Notes: a model not told the origin generated them from the sequence alone. A stretch of 47,501 nucleotides of DNA from Mycetocola lacteus (GCF_003667575.1 NZ_RCUY01000004.1:1-47501); one strand, 5' to 3'; positions 29,762-38,543 are shown, numbered from the stretch's first letter. Numbers and translations are program-made.

Positions 29762-30474
29762 ACGGGGTTCCCCCAGAATCCGTCGTTGTTTTTCTCGGCC
29801 GGTTTGGGTGCCGACTGAGCCAGGAGGCGATAGGTGATCTGGGTGCGGCCGATCTGGATGACCGAACCGTCCTCAAGCAGGGCCTGGCTGACACGCTGTC
29901 CGTTGAGCTCGGAGCCGTTGGTGGAACCGAGGTCGTGGACCTGGGCGCGCTTGCCATCCCAGAGGATCTCCACGTGTTTCCGTGAGGTTCCGGGGTCGGC
30001 AATGGTGATATCGGCGTCGGATCCGCGTCCAATCACGGTGCGGGCTCGGGCCAGCGGATAGCGCTGACCGGCAATATCCAGCGCGGGAAGCCACACCACG
30101 TCGGTCTGCGGATCCTCGGTGTCCACCCGCATGATGCCCTCGCTGAGTCCCTGATCCGGGCGCAGCGAGATGCTCACGGCGCCGGCGAAGGTGTAGCCCT
30201 GGGCTCGGCCGTACTTCTTGACGATCGCCACCAGCTCTTCCACCAGAGCACTGCCCATCTTCGACATGCGTTCGAAATCGGTGGGGGCCAGGTACACGGC
30301 AAAGCTGTTGGCGGCCAGGATGCGATCTCGGCTCACCACGGCGGCCGTGGTGTCCAGCTCACGCTTAAGAGCCGAGGAGATTTCCACCGGCTGCAATCCC
30401 GAGCGGAAGGTCTTCGCGAACGCACCATTAACGGCGCGCTCGAGACCCTTCTCGAAACTGTCCAGAATGCCCAC
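29758..30474 (-). CDS. fhaA: DUF3662 and FHA domain protein FhaA
   Basis: First gene of the leftward operon. The 238-aa protein has the N-terminal DUF3662 domain (about 1-110; MGILDSFEKGLERAVNGAF) and a C-terminal FHA domain with IGRGSDADI (148-156), SRKH (164-167) and GSTNGS (183-188). Mycobacterial FhaA binds the phosphorylated pseudokinase MviN/MurJ and the kinases. It is shorter than the mycobacterial protein, which has a long Gln/Gly-rich linker; here the two domains are nearly adjacent. Confidence 0.94.
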   Translation of the reverse strand: MGILDSFEKGLERAVNGAFAKTFRSGLQPVEISSALKRELDTTAAVVSRDRILAANSFAVYLAPTDFERMSKMGSALVEELVAIVKKYGRAQGYTFAGAVSISLRPDQGLSEGIMRVDTEDPQTDVVWLPALDIAGQRYPLARARTVIGRGSDADITIADPGTSRKHVEILWDGKRAQVHDLGSTNGSELNGQRVSQALLEDGSVIQIGRTQITYRLLAQSAPKPAEKNNDGFWGNPV

Positions 30475-30683
30475 AGATCTCCCCGGGGTGTTGGTTGAGG
30501 TGCCGATCGGCTAGGCCCATGTTAGTCGGCGAGGCTGAACCTGGCATCTCAGAACGCGCGCTCGGGCCTGGAATTTGTTCAAATCTTTTCCGGTTCCCGG
30601 AGGTTTTCGGGCGGGACTCGCGCCGAAAAAATCCGGGTAACACCGGGGCGACACGCCCATCGGTGCCGAAGAATGCCCCTCGA

Positions 30684-30712
30684 TTAGGGATCCAAATGAG
30701 GGCTGTGATAAT
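30684..30712 (+). promoter_or_regulatory. possible promoter of tRNA-Leu
   Basis: An extended -10 TGTGATAAT (GATAAT at 30707-30712) is preceded at 17 bp by the weak -35 TTAGGG. It lies about 50 bp before tRNA-Leu. Confidence 0.4.
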
Positions 30713-30764
30713 CTCATGAAGTCCGCACGGAAGTGAGGAACGAATACACGAAAGTGTGTCAATT

Positions 30765-30847
30765 GCGCGAGTGGCGGAATGGCAGACGCGCTGGCTTCAG
30801 GTGCCAGTGCCCGTAAGGGCGTGGGGGTTCAAGTCCCCCCTCGCGCA
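30765..30847 (+). tRNA. tRNA-Leu (CAG anticodon)
   Basis: 83 nt class II tRNA: acceptor GCGCGAG with CTCGCGC, anticodon arm CTGGC-TTCAGGT-GCCAG giving CAG, a variable arm with GCCC-GTAA-GGGC pairing and a T-arm GGGGGTTCAAGTCCCCC. Discriminator A; CCA not encoded. Confidence 0.96.
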
Positions 30848-30855
30848 CAATTGAT

Positions 30856-30885
30856 CGAAAGGCTCCCCAGCTGGGGAGCCTTTCG
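30856..30885 (+). terminator. terminator after tRNA-Leu
   Basis: Perfect 15-bp self-complementary arms around GGCTCCCCAG/CTGGGGAGCC, 8 bp past the tRNA. The T-tract is short. Confidence 0.75.
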
Positions 30886-31074
30886 TCGTTTCCGGATACT
30901 TTGTGCATGGCCACCCCGCTCGAGCATCGTTATCGAGGACCCCATCGTTGTCACATAACTAACGTTAAAAATCTTTTGTCAGGATTTCCCCGCTGGGACG
31001 TTAAGTAGGTAGATGCGGGTCTGTGGACCTGAGGTTTTGCCAGGGGGCGAAACCGGCGGACAGGGGAATCAGCG

Positions 31075-31887
31075 GTGGCAGAGAGTGTGGGATCAATCCT
31101 CGGAGTCGGGGTACCCGATGCCGGTGTTCCGGGAGTGACGCGGCGCCTGAACGGCGCCGCCATCCGTCACGCCCTGTTCACGATGCTGAGCAGTCGGCTG
31201 GGATCCACCGTCATCCTGCTGGGGATTGCCGCGCTCTCGGTGGCCACCGCGCACCTCGGGGCCGATGCCCGAGGAATCGGGATCACCGAAGCCTTTTTTG
31301 CCGGTGCCTACGGAGACATTCCGAACTACGTCATGACCCTCCTGCTCACCCTCGGATACGCCAGCGCGTTTTTGGCGCGCAGCGAGGATGCCGATGGTGG
31401 CCTGAAGCTGTACGCCGCCCTGCGTCACGGGAGCTATCGACGCTGGAGCGCGGCGATCCTGATGCGTGAGATTCCGCACGCCGCCGCGTTCACGATCGGC
31501 GTGGGGATCGTGCTGGTCACCGGATCCGCGATGCTCGAACACCAGATGCCGATGTTTGTCGCCGAATCCGCGGTGTTCCACCTGGGATTGCTGGGGCTCT
31601 TTGCCTCACTGCTGGTCTTTTGTGCGCTGGCGACCATGCTGGTCTGGTCCACCCGAAAGGTTGTCCTCGCCTGGGGTATCACCATGCTGGTTGCCGCCGT
31701 GCTCGGCTATCTGATCCCCGCCGATATCGGCTGGCTCAACGTCGTGGCCCCCTACAGCGCCCTGCACGACGGCGCCAGCGTGGGTGCGCCGATCTTTGCC
31801 CCGGCCGGAGCCCTGGTGGCCGCCAGCATCTTCGCCGCCGCGGCGCTGTGGCGCTCCTCCGCCAAAAACGCCGACGGTCTGCTCTAG
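31075..31887 (+). CDS. multi-pass membrane protein, probable partner of the next ABC ATPase
   Basis: I do not recognise a specific family. The 270-aa product has a 35-residue N-terminus followed by about six hydrophobic segments (near 42-62, 80-100, 130-152, 160-190, 195-215 and 235-260), a size and topology like ABC-2-type permeases. The GTG start has GGGGA nine bases upstream. Its stop overlaps the start of the ATPase gene by one base, so both are made together. Role as the membrane half of an exporter or of a membrane-modifying complex is inferred from this coupling. Confidence 0.7.
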   Translation: MAESVGSILGVGVPDAGVPGVTRRLNGAAIRHALFTMLSSRLGSTVILLGIAALSVATAHLGADARGIGITEAFFAGAYGDIPNYVMTLLLTLGYASAFLARSEDADGGLKLYAALRHGSYRRWSAAILMREIPHAAAFTIGVGIVLVTGSAMLEHQMPMFVAESAVFHLGLLGLFASLLVFCALATMLVWSTRKVVLAWGITMLVAAVLGYLIPADIGWLNVVAPYSALHDGASVGAPIFAPAGALVAASIFAAAALWRSSAKNADGLL

Positions 31888-32570
31888 TGTTCACCCTCAA
31901 CTCGGTGCCCCGGCAGCGCCCGGGAACACCGGCCGTGCCGGTGATTGCCGTGTCCGCGGTGGGGAAGTGTGTGCGCGGAAACACGCTCTATCGCGACGTG
32001 AGTTTTGACATCCTCGAGGGATCCTTCACTGTGATCACCGGTTCGCACTGCACCGGAAAATCGATGCTGCTGCGAATGCTGTGCGGATTCACCACCCCCG
32101 ATAGTGGGAGCGTGCGCATCGACCCGGCCTACCTTCCCTACGGGCGGACCTTCCCCGAACGCTTTGGGATCACCATCGATCGTCCGCGGTTTATCCCCGG
32201 ACGCACCGGCCTGGAAAACCTGCGCACACTGGCGGCCATTGCCGGGGTGGTGAGCGAGGAACACCTCGTTGCCACCATGCGCCGGGTGGGCCTTGAGCCC
32301 GATAACCCACACCGGGTACGCGGATACTCACCCGCCATGGTTCAGCAGCTCGCACTGGCCCAGGCCCTGATGGAGGATCCGCGGGTCCTGATTTTGGATG
32401 AGCCCTTCTCGGACCTGGATCCAGACAACCGAGAGCGTGTCATCCGGATCCTGCGCGACCTGCACGCGGCGGGGACCACGATTGTGGTGGCCACCCAGTC
32501 CCTGACCGATGTCCAGGAGCTCGCCACCCAGCACCTGATGATCCGGGACGAAACAGTTGAGACCTATTAA
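31887..32570 (+). CDS. divergent ABC transporter ATP-binding protein
   Basis: A 227-aa ABC ATPase with Walker A GSHCTGKS (52-59), Walker B VLILDEP (167-173, E172) and D-loop SDLD. Two usual features are altered: the LSGGQ signature is replaced by YSPAMVQQ (147-154), related to the YSxGM form of ABC-2 exporters but with Ala for Gly, and the switch His is Gln (Q204 in VATQSL). Hydrolysis may be slow or the protein may act as a regulatory half-site. The start GTG overlaps the upstream stop. A long in-frame extension upstream is only the shadow of the membrane gene. Confidence 0.83.
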   Translation: MFTLNSVPRQRPGTPAVPVIAVSAVGKCVRGNTLYRDVSFDILEGSFTVITGSHCTGKSMLLRMLCGFTTPDSGSVRIDPAYLPYGRTFPERFGITIDRPRFIPGRTGLENLRTLAAIAGVVSEEHLVATMRRVGLEPDNPHRVRGYSPAMVQQLALAQALMEDPRVLILDEPFSDLDPDNRERVIRILRDLHAAGTTIVVATQSLTDVQELATQHLMIRDETVETY

Positions 32571-32629
32571 CCGTTCAAAGATTTTTTCGGGTTGAATGTC
32601 AGGAATCCTCCACTGCGTCGATAGACAGG

Positions 32630-33184
32630 GTGGGAGGCAACAACGCAAGCAAGAAAACTGAGTGGATGACTAGGCAGCAATCGGCGGTGTTCGAGCACGT
32701 GTTCCATGCGAACTACGTCCTTGTTCGACGCTATGCGGAGCGGCGCGTACCAAGCGCGGCGCTCGCCGAAGACATCGCGGCCGAGACGTTTACGGCCGCC
32801 TGGGTCCGATACCAACAGGGAGACTCGATCGAGTTGCCCTGGTTGTATCGGGTCGCATCCAACAAGATCAACGACCACTTCCGATCCGCCGAACGTAAAC
32901 GAGCCGTCGAAGAGACCCTCGAACGCGTGCTGTCGGAGCAGGAGGAGGGCGCGGACACGCTGGAGAAGATCGCACTCGGGCGCTCGCTGTTGAAGCTCAC
33001 GGACAGGGAACGGGAAGCAATCCTGCTGACCTATTGGGAGGGCCTTGGGGCCGCAGAAGTTGCGGTGGCTCTCTCCTGTTCCGTGGCGTCGGCCTGGGCG
33101 ATTCTCAGCCGGGCACGGAAGAAACTCCGTGTCCTGATGGGCGAGCCGTTTGTTGCTGGAATGACCGATGGGGGACGCAAATGA
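32630..33184 (+). CDS. ECF-type RNA polymerase sigma factor
   Basis: The 184-aa product has sigma region 2 (FEHVFHANYVLVRRYAERRV and AEDIAAETFTAAWVRY, LPWLYRVASNKINDHFR) and region 4 with a helix-turn-helix (LTDREREAILLTYWEGLGAAEVAVALSCS broken as LTDREREAILLTYWEG then AAEVAVALSCSVASAWAILS). It would direct RNA polymerase to a small regulon, perhaps including its own operon. GTG 32630 gives the longer form; ATG 32666 (MTRQQSAV) is equally compatible with the domain. The stop overlaps the next gene (ATGA). Confidence 0.88.
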   Translation: MGGNNASKKTEWMTRQQSAVFEHVFHANYVLVRRYAERRVPSAALAEDIAAETFTAAWVRYQQGDSIELPWLYRVASNKINDHFRSAERKRAVEETLERVLSEQEEGADTLEKIALGRSLLKLTDREREAILLTYWEGLGAAEVAVALSCSVASAWAILSRARKKLRVLMGEPFVAGMTDGGRK

Positions 33185-34200
33185 ATACGGGGAATGACGC
33201 GCTCGCGAGGCTCATGTCCGGCATCGATCCGGCCACGACTCCTCTCGGCTCCGCACTCGGTGAACGCGAACTCGCGCTCCTTGAGCGTGTTCAGAGCACG
33301 AGCGCACACATTCACAGCCACACGGGTCTTCGATCCCGGGGCACCAACCACGGCCGCGCTGCACGCATTCGCCGGTTCCGGGTGCCCACGTTCGCGGTTG
33401 TTGCGTCCCTCATCGCCATCCTTGTGGTGGCGGCCACGTCGATGTCGCTCTGGCCCGGGCAGACCCCGCTGGCCCGTGCGGTGACCCCTCAGCCGCTGGT
33501 TGCGGTTCCCCTGGACAACCAGCAGCCCGAAACCCTGCTGCAGTCGATGAGCGAGTCGCTGCGGGGGGCTCATCAGCCCGCGGCCCAACGCGTGCGCTTC
33601 CAAAACTGGGCGCTGGCTTTTACCCCCGATGATCCACCCCGGTCGATCGTGCCGCAGCGCTTTGACATCATCAGCCTGCCCGATGGATCCACGGTGTCCG
33701 AGCGCCGTGCGGCGGGCAACTTTGATTCCGCCGGACATCAGCTTTCCGGATCCGACGGGCCCGCACCCGGAACCCTGTTGGATCGACACACCTACCAGCC
33801 CGGCCAGTACGGCTATCTGTTTAGCAGCCCCGACGGGGTCACCGACTGGGGTGCCTACCTGCGCTCCGGCGGGGGACTGGGGGCAACGCCGAGCACGGGC
33901 GACTACTTCACCGCGGTCAAAAACCTCCTGGTGGAGCGGGCGCTGACCTCCCTGCAGCAGGCAGAAATGCTGGCGTTCCTCGCGACTCTGCCGGATATTC
34001 GGGTGGACGGCACCGTGACCGACCGACTCGGACGGACCGGTGTCAGCATCAGCACCGAATCCCGCGATCCGGGACGCACCCTCGATGTTTTGGTGGTGAC
34101 CCCCACACGCGGTGTAATCGCATACGAAAACGTGTATACGGGCACCGACCGATCTGATCTCCAGGCACCCGCAGTAATTGACTACAACGCCTGGTTCTAG
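33181..34200 (+). CDS. membrane-anchored partner of the ECF sigma factor (CU044_5270-like)
   Basis: A 339-aa protein with a 65-residue cytosolic N-terminus ending in RAARIRRFR, one membrane helix (about 70-90) and an extracytoplasmic domain of about 245 residues with no recognised catalytic motif. Proteins of this layout encoded directly after ECF sigma genes are often anti-sigma factors or accessory regulators, and the style resembles the family annotated CU044_5270. No zinc-binding anti-sigma motif (HxxxCxxC) is present, so the anti-sigma role is inference. The frame runs back to 33034 inside the sigma gene; ATG 33181 with the ATGA overlap is the credible start. Confidence 0.78.
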   Translation: MNTGNDALARLMSGIDPATTPLGSALGERELALLERVQSTSAHIHSHTGLRSRGTNHGRAARIRRFRVPTFAVVASLIAILVVAATSMSLWPGQTPLARAVTPQPLVAVPLDNQQPETLLQSMSESLRGAHQPAAQRVRFQNWALAFTPDDPPRSIVPQRFDIISLPDGSTVSERRAAGNFDSAGHQLSGSDGPAPGTLLDRHTYQPGQYGYLFSSPDGVTDWGAYLRSGGGLGATPSTGDYFTAVKNLLVERALTSLQQAEMLAFLATLPDIRVDGTVTDRLGRTGVSISTESRDPGRTLDVLVVTPTRGVIAYENVYTGTDRSDLQAPAVIDYNAWF

Positions 34201-34215
34201 AAAGGGAAACATCAC

Positions 34216-34698
34216 ATGAAACTGAGCGCCCGCGTCCTCCCCGCCGCCGCACTCCTGGCCACGCTGCTGATCGGTGGCACCACCGCCGCCCAGGCGGCCA
34301 CCCCGAGCCGTTCCGACCAGGTTCAAGACCGGGTCAACCAGGTTTTGGTTGAGTTCCCCGGTGGTGTGCAGACCGGACCGGGTGAGGTCACCTGGAATGG
34401 CGGTGAGACCATCCTGAATATTGTGCTGGAGGGGAGTCTCTCGACCTTCGCCGTTGGTAACTGTGCCACGGGCAGCATGTGTGCCTATACGTCCACGGGC
34501 GGGGCCGGATCAAAGATCTCATTCACCAGCTGCACGGCCACGAACTCGGTGGCCCCGCTGGGATCCGCCGTTCGGTCGGTGGCGAACGCCCGCTCCTCGG
34601 GAACCGCCTTCGGATACAACGGTTCGTCCCCGGTGCTGGTGGTTCCGGCCGGCTCGCAGGTCAACACCAGCGCCAGTATCACCCGCGTCGGCTGCTAG
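34216..34698 (+). CDS. small secreted protein, peptidase-inhibitor I36-like
   Basis: The 160-aa precursor has a clear Sec signal peptide with cleavage likely after AQA (about residue 27). The mature part has four Cys (83, 89, 106, 160), Ser/Thr-rich beta strands and a CATGSMCAYTS segment reminiscent of the I36/SMPI beta-gamma-crystallin-like inhibitors of streptomycetes. Homology is suggested only from this pattern. It begins 15 bp after the sigma-factor partner and is probably in the same transcript, so it is a candidate effector of that system. A hairpin follows. Confidence 0.72.
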   Translation: MKLSARVLPAAALLATLLIGGTTAAQAATPSRSDQVQDRVNQVLVEFPGGVQTGPGEVTWNGGETILNIVLEGSLSTFAVGNCATGSMCAYTSTGGAGSKISFTSCTATNSVAPLGSAVRSVANARSSGTAFGYNGSSPVLVVPAGSQVNTSASITRVGC

Positions 34699-34707
34699 GT
34701 TTTTCCG

Positions 34708-34738
34708 AGCCCCCGTCACCCGGCCGGTGACGGGGGCT
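34708..34738 (+). terminator. terminator of the ECF operon
   Basis: AGCCCCCGTCACC and its perfect complement (13-bp arms, 5-nt loop), 9 bp after the secreted-protein stop. T-tract weak. Confidence 0.8.
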
Positions 34739-34799
34739 TGTGGGTGAGTGCGGGCACGAATCATCCAGGTCTCCCCACCCGTGGTGTTAGATTCCTGGG

Positions 34800-35333
34800 A
34801 TGATCCCCATCGCCCTCATTCGTCCCGCTCGGGCCTCGGACGCCGCCGCCATTGGTGCCGTGCACGCTCGTGCCTGGCAGGAAACCTATCGGGGGGACGT
34901 GCCGGATGCGGTACTGGATGATCCCGAGGAGCCTCGGCGTCGCGCGGATATGTGGGGAAAAATGCTGTCGAGGCCGATCGGATCCGATCGTTTCTTAAAC
35001 GTGGCCGAGATCGCGGGCACCATGGTGGGCATCGCGATGTCTGGGCCCGCCGAGGAGCCGGATGTCCCGGGAGCGAGCGAGCTCAAAGTCCTCTATGTCC
35101 TTGCTGAACAACACGGGACGGGTCTCGGCGCGCGGCTCCTGAATTCCGTCCTTGACCCGGACTCCCTCGCGGTCTTATGGGTGCTCGACCCCAACCCGCG
35201 TGCCCAACGCTTCTATCGCAAGCACGGCTTTGTTCCCGATGGGGCCGCCCAGGCGTGGGAGTACGATACGCGGGAAATTCGGATGGTGCGGGCCGGTAAG
35301 TGGCACCCCCGTCCGGGGGATGTTACCGCCTAG
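34800..35333 (+). CDS. GNAT-family N-acetyltransferase
   Basis: The 177-aa product begins IALIRPARASDAAAIGAVHARAWQETYRG, a common N-terminal GNAT pattern. The acetyl-CoA loop is in AEQHGTGLGARLL and motif B is in PNPRAQRFYRKHGF. The acceptor is unknown. It is a stand-alone gene between two terminator or spacer regions. Confidence 0.88.
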   Translation: MIPIALIRPARASDAAAIGAVHARAWQETYRGDVPDAVLDDPEEPRRRADMWGKMLSRPIGSDRFLNVAEIAGTMVGIAMSGPAEEPDVPGASELKVLYVLAEQHGTGLGARLLNSVLDPDSLAVLWVLDPNPRAQRFYRKHGFVPDGAAQAWEYDTREIRMVRAGKWHPRPGDVTA

Positions 35334-35428
35334 ACACCGGGCATTCATTCGCGACACATAGCGTCGCAGGCGGCCCTCACGCCGCGAGTGATGTCGCGGG
35401 CGTGCACACCTCACCGTCTAGGACATCC

Positions 35429-37357
35429 GTGATTTCCCTTCGTTCCACCCCCGCACGCCTTGTGCTTGGCGCGGGAGTATTTGCCCTGACCCTCGCGGTC
35501 GCCGCCGGTGCCGGTGCCGAGACCGGCGCTCACCTGAGCTCAAAGCAGCCCTATCGGGAGCCCGACGCGGCGACCCTGGCCGGATACACCCACGCCCCGG
35601 ATGGCTATACCCCGCTGCTCACCGAATCCGTGGCCCGCCATGGATCGCGGGGGCTGTCCGAGTATAAGTACGATGCGCTGCTGACCCGACTGTCCGAGAC
35701 CGCGCTCGCCGAAAACGGGTTTGTGAGTCCCGAGATCGGGCAGCGGTTCCTGGCCGATCTGCGGGGGATCACCGCCGCCAACGTGCAGAACGGCTATGGC
35801 CAGCTGACCGGTCAGGGCGCGACCCAGCACCAGGGTCTCGGGGAGCGCGCGGTCGCCCGCAACGCGGCCCTGTTTGCCCAGGCCGAAAAGGACGGCGACC
35901 GGATCATCGCCGAAACCTCGGGGGAGGCCCGCGCCACCGAGTCGGGCACCAACTTTCTGGCCGGGGTGGCGAAGGCCGGTGCCGGCGCGTTGACCCGGGG
36001 GATCACTCCGGAACCGCGCCCCGATCTGCTCTACTTCCATAAATCACAAAACCCCGACGGCACCACCAAGCCCGCCGGCTCACCGGAGCTTGCGCGTGCC
36101 CAGGCCTATGAGGCCTATGTGGCCGCGCAGACGGCCCCGGGCGGGACCATTTCCGCGGCCCTCGACTACATCAACGCTCTGCCGCGTTCGGTAAGCGCCG
36201 CCGACGATGTGCTCTCGGGCATCTTCACCCCGGACTTCATCGCCAAGATCGGGACTCCTGGTCACGTCTGGTACAACACCGTGGATGGCACTAAGAAGGG
36301 CGCGGTGAGCTGTGCGCCCGGTGCCGATCCGGCCAAGGATAAGTCGGCCTGCGGGAGCCCCAAGAAGGTCATCGCGACCCCGGTGGATGCCGCCATGACG
36401 CTCTACAACCTCTACATCATCGGTGCGGACATGACCGCCGAGAACACCGGTGACCACACCTTCGATTTTGGTTCCTATCTCAACGGGCGCGATGCCGACC
36501 TGGAGTGGTTCGCCTCGCTGCTGGACGCCGAGGACTTCTACGAGAAGGGTCCGGGGCTCGCGGGGCACGACGATACCTATCGGGTGGCTCAGCCGCTGCT
36601 GGATGACTTCTTCACAACCATCGATGACCGGGTGGCCGGGAATAAGGTGGCCGCAACATTCCGCTTCGCCCACGCCGAGACGATCATCCCGTTTGCTGCC
36701 CTGCTCAAGCTCCCGGGATCCACTCGGCAGGCCCCGGATAACGCGCACCCGCAGTCACTGAATGACGTGTTTGACTACACCAACAACCCGTGGCGCGGGG
36801 AGGCTGTGACCCCGATGGCCGCCAACGTGCAGTGGGACGTATCCGGCCGGGTGGGCACCGATCCGGCCACCGGCCGGGCGTTTACCCCGCTGGTGCGGAT
36901 GCTCTACAACGAGCAGGAGATCGGCTTCACCGATGCGTGTGTTCCGGTGGCCGCCGGCTCGACCTGGTACAAGGTGTCGGAGCTCAAGCACTGCCTGAAC
37001 GGAGCCGAGCGGATCGAGGATCCGCGGATCGCCGCCGCGCCCGTGGACCCGACCGCGAGCCCGGACCCGACCGCGAGCCCGGACCCGACCTCGGCGCCGG
37101 ACCCGACCGCGGTTCCGACGGCGTCTCCGGCACCGACCAGCGTGGCACCGAACGATACGGTGCGCACCGGTCCGTCCTCCGCGAAGCTTTCGGCTCACCC
37201 GGCGGCCGCGGGGGCGCTGGTGTCCGCCGGTCTCGAGGCCGAAAACCTGATGCCGCTCGCCCTGTTGGCCAGCAGCGCCCTGCTCCTCGGCGCGCTCGCC
37301 GTGGGATGGTTTGTCCTGCGTCGTCGTCGCCTCGAGGAATCCGAAACCGAGCTCTAG
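35429..37357 (+). CDS. secreted, membrane-anchored histidine acid phosphatase
   Basis: The 642-aa precursor has an N-terminal signal sequence (about 8-32) and a histidine phosphatase domain of the clade-2 (phytase, MINPP-like) type: catalytic VARHGSRG (R70, H71) and the proton-donor motif HAE (415-417). Likely a phosphomonoesterase for organic phosphate such as phytate outside the cell. After the domain are a DPTASP-type proline-rich wall-spanning stretch (about 540-575) and a C-terminal membrane helix ending RRRR plus acidic tail, without a sortase motif. GTG 35429 has TAGGAC upstream; the longer frame from 35300 overlaps the GNAT gene. Confidence 0.87.
   Translation: MISLRSTPARLVLGAGVFALTLAVAAGAGAETGAHLSSKQPYREPDAATLAGYTHAPDGYTPLLTESVARHGSRGLSEYKYDALLTRLSETALAENGFVSPEIGQRFLADLRGITAANVQNGYGQLTGQGATQHQGLGERAVARNAALFAQAEKDGDRIIAETSGEARATESGTNFLAGVAKAGAGALTRGITPEPRPDLLYFHKSQNPDGTTKPAGSPELARAQAYEAYVAAQTAPGGTISAALDYINALPRSVSAADDVLSGIFTPDFIAKIGTPGHVWYNTVDGTKKGAVSCAPGADPAKDKSACGSPKKVIATPVDAAMTLYNLYIIGADMTAENTGDHTFDFGSYLNGRDADLEWFASLLDAEDFYEKGPGLAGHDDTYRVAQPLLDDFFTTIDDRVAGNKVAATFRFAHAETIIPFAALLKLPGSTRQAPDNAHPQSLNDVFDYTNNPWRGEAVTPMAANVQWDVSGRVGTDPATGRAFTPLVRMLYNEQEIGFTDACVPVAAGSTWYKVSELKHCLNGAERIEDPRIAAAPVDPTASPDPTASPDPTSAPDPTAVPTASPAPTSVAPNDTVRTGPSSAKLSAHPAAAGALVSAGLEAENLMPLALLASSALLLGALAVGWFVLRRRRLEESETEL
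37045..37116. repeat. four 18-bp tandem repeats in phosphatase gene
   Basis: Two identical units GGACCCGACCGCGAGCCC (37045-37080) followed by two diverged units to 37116. They encode PDPTAS-type hexapeptides forming the wall spacer. Confidence 0.93.
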
Positions 37358-37370
37358 CTCCACACACGGC

Positions 37371-37408
37371 AACGGCCCCGACCGGGATCTCTCCCGGCCG
37401 GGGCCGTT
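37371..37408. terminator. terminator between phosphatase and LLM oxidoreductase genes
   Basis: AACGGCCCCG-A-CCGGG pairs with its complement with one mismatch around a 6-nt loop. It lies between convergent genes. Confidence 0.8.
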
Positions 37409-37418
37409 GTCTATCGTG

Positions 37419-38456
37419 TTAGTCGCGATCCAGGATCGCCCGCACCCGCGGGATCACCTCGGTCCCATACAGCTCGATGCTCGAGAGCAGCTGCTCATGT
37501 GGCATGGTTCCGTTAGCGTACTTGAGGTCGAACCGGTCGGTTCCCAGGAGCTTGACGGTCCGGGCGATCTTCTTCGCCACGGTGTCCGGGGAACCCACAT
37601 ACAGCGACCCGTGCTCGATTTCGTCCACGTACTCCTGCTCGGTCATCGCCGGCCAGCCTCGCTCGGCACCGATGCGGTTACGCATCACCAGCTGGTGCGG
37701 CCACAGCTCCTCGCGGGCCTGGGCGTCGGTCGCGGCGATGTGTCCGGGGGAGTGCACGCCGAGCGGCATGCCGGTGGACCCGACCTGCTCCTGCGCGCGG
37801 CGGTAGAGGTCCACATACGGGACAAAGCGTGCGGGGTCGCCGCCGATGATCGCCAGGGTCATCGGGATGCCGTACTCGACCGAGCGCACCACGGACTCGG
37901 GGGAACCGCCCACTCCGATCCAGGCGGTCACCGCGCCCTTCTCGGTGCGCGGGTACACACGCTGGTCCTTCAGGGGCGGGCGAATGGTGCCCGACCAGGT
38001 CACCGGACCCTCGCTGCGCAGGGTGGCAAACAGGTCCAGCTTCTCGCTGAAGAGGGTCTCATAGTCGGCGAGGTCGTAGCCGAACAGCGGGAAGGACTCG
38101 GTGAACGAGCCGCGGCCGAGGATGACCTCGGCGCGCCCGTTGGAGAGAGCGTCGAGGGTTGCGAAGCGCTCATAGACGCGGATCGGGTCATCGCTGCTGA
38201 GCACGGTCACGGCGGTGCCGAGCTTGATCCGCGAGGTCTGACCGGCCAGTGAGGCCAGGATCATGTCGGGGGCGCTGACCGAGAAGTCGTCGCGGTGGTG
38301 CTCGCCGATGCCAAAGAAGTCCACTCCCACCCGGTCGGCCAGGACACCCTGGGCGACCACGTTGCGGATAACCTCGGCGTCGCTCAGACGGGTGCCGGTG
38401 GCGTCGACGGTGGCATCGCCGAAGGTGTCGAGTCCAAGCTCGAGGGGTCTGGTCAT
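37419..38456 (-). CDS. LLM-class flavin-dependent oxidoreductase (luciferase-like)
   Basis: The 345-aa TIM-barrel protein starts MTRPLELGLDTFGDATVD, has GVDFFGIGEHHRDDFSVSAP, RIKLGTAVTVLSSDDPIRVYE and RAEVILGRGSF, all typical of bacterial luciferase-like monooxygenases or F420/FMN reductases. Cofactor and substrate cannot be set from sequence. ATG 38456 has AGGAGAG at 7 bp, so the longer frame to 38501 is not used. No flavin reductase is adjacent. Confidence 0.92.
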   Translation of the reverse strand: MTRPLELGLDTFGDATVDATGTRLSDAEVIRNVVAQGVLADRVGVDFFGIGEHHRDDFSVSAPDMILASLAGQTSRIKLGTAVTVLSSDDPIRVYERFATLDALSNGRAEVILGRGSFTESFPLFGYDLADYETLFSEKLDLFATLRSEGPVTWSGTIRPPLKDQRVYPRTEKGAVTAWIGVGGSPESVVRSVEYGIPMTLAIIGGDPARFVPYVDLYRRAQEQVGSTGMPLGVHSPGHIAATDAQAREELWPHQLVMRNRIGAERGWPAMTEQEYVDEIEHGSLYVGSPDTVAKKIARTVKLLGTDRFDLKYANGTMPHEQLLSSIELYGTEVIPRVRAILDRD

Positions 38457-38543
38457 GATGGCTCTCCTAGGGTCGACCGATTTCGATGCATTTGCATACA
38501 ATAACCGGATCGGAGTGAATCTATTCCCACCACACCGAATCGG

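Noticed and set aside
32602..32619. ECF-type promoter GGAAT...CGTC before the sigma gene
   Set aside because: Spacing between the two elements is only 9 bp, against 16-17 expected for ECF promoters.
37045..37116. 18-bp repeats as a regulatory or CRISPR-like array
   Set aside because: They are in frame, contiguous and encode a Pro/Thr spacer of the phosphatase.
37120..37340. Sortase sorting signal at the end of the phosphatase, because of the membrane helix and RRRR tail
   Set aside because: No LPxTG or LAxTG precedes the helix, so it is called a membrane anchor.
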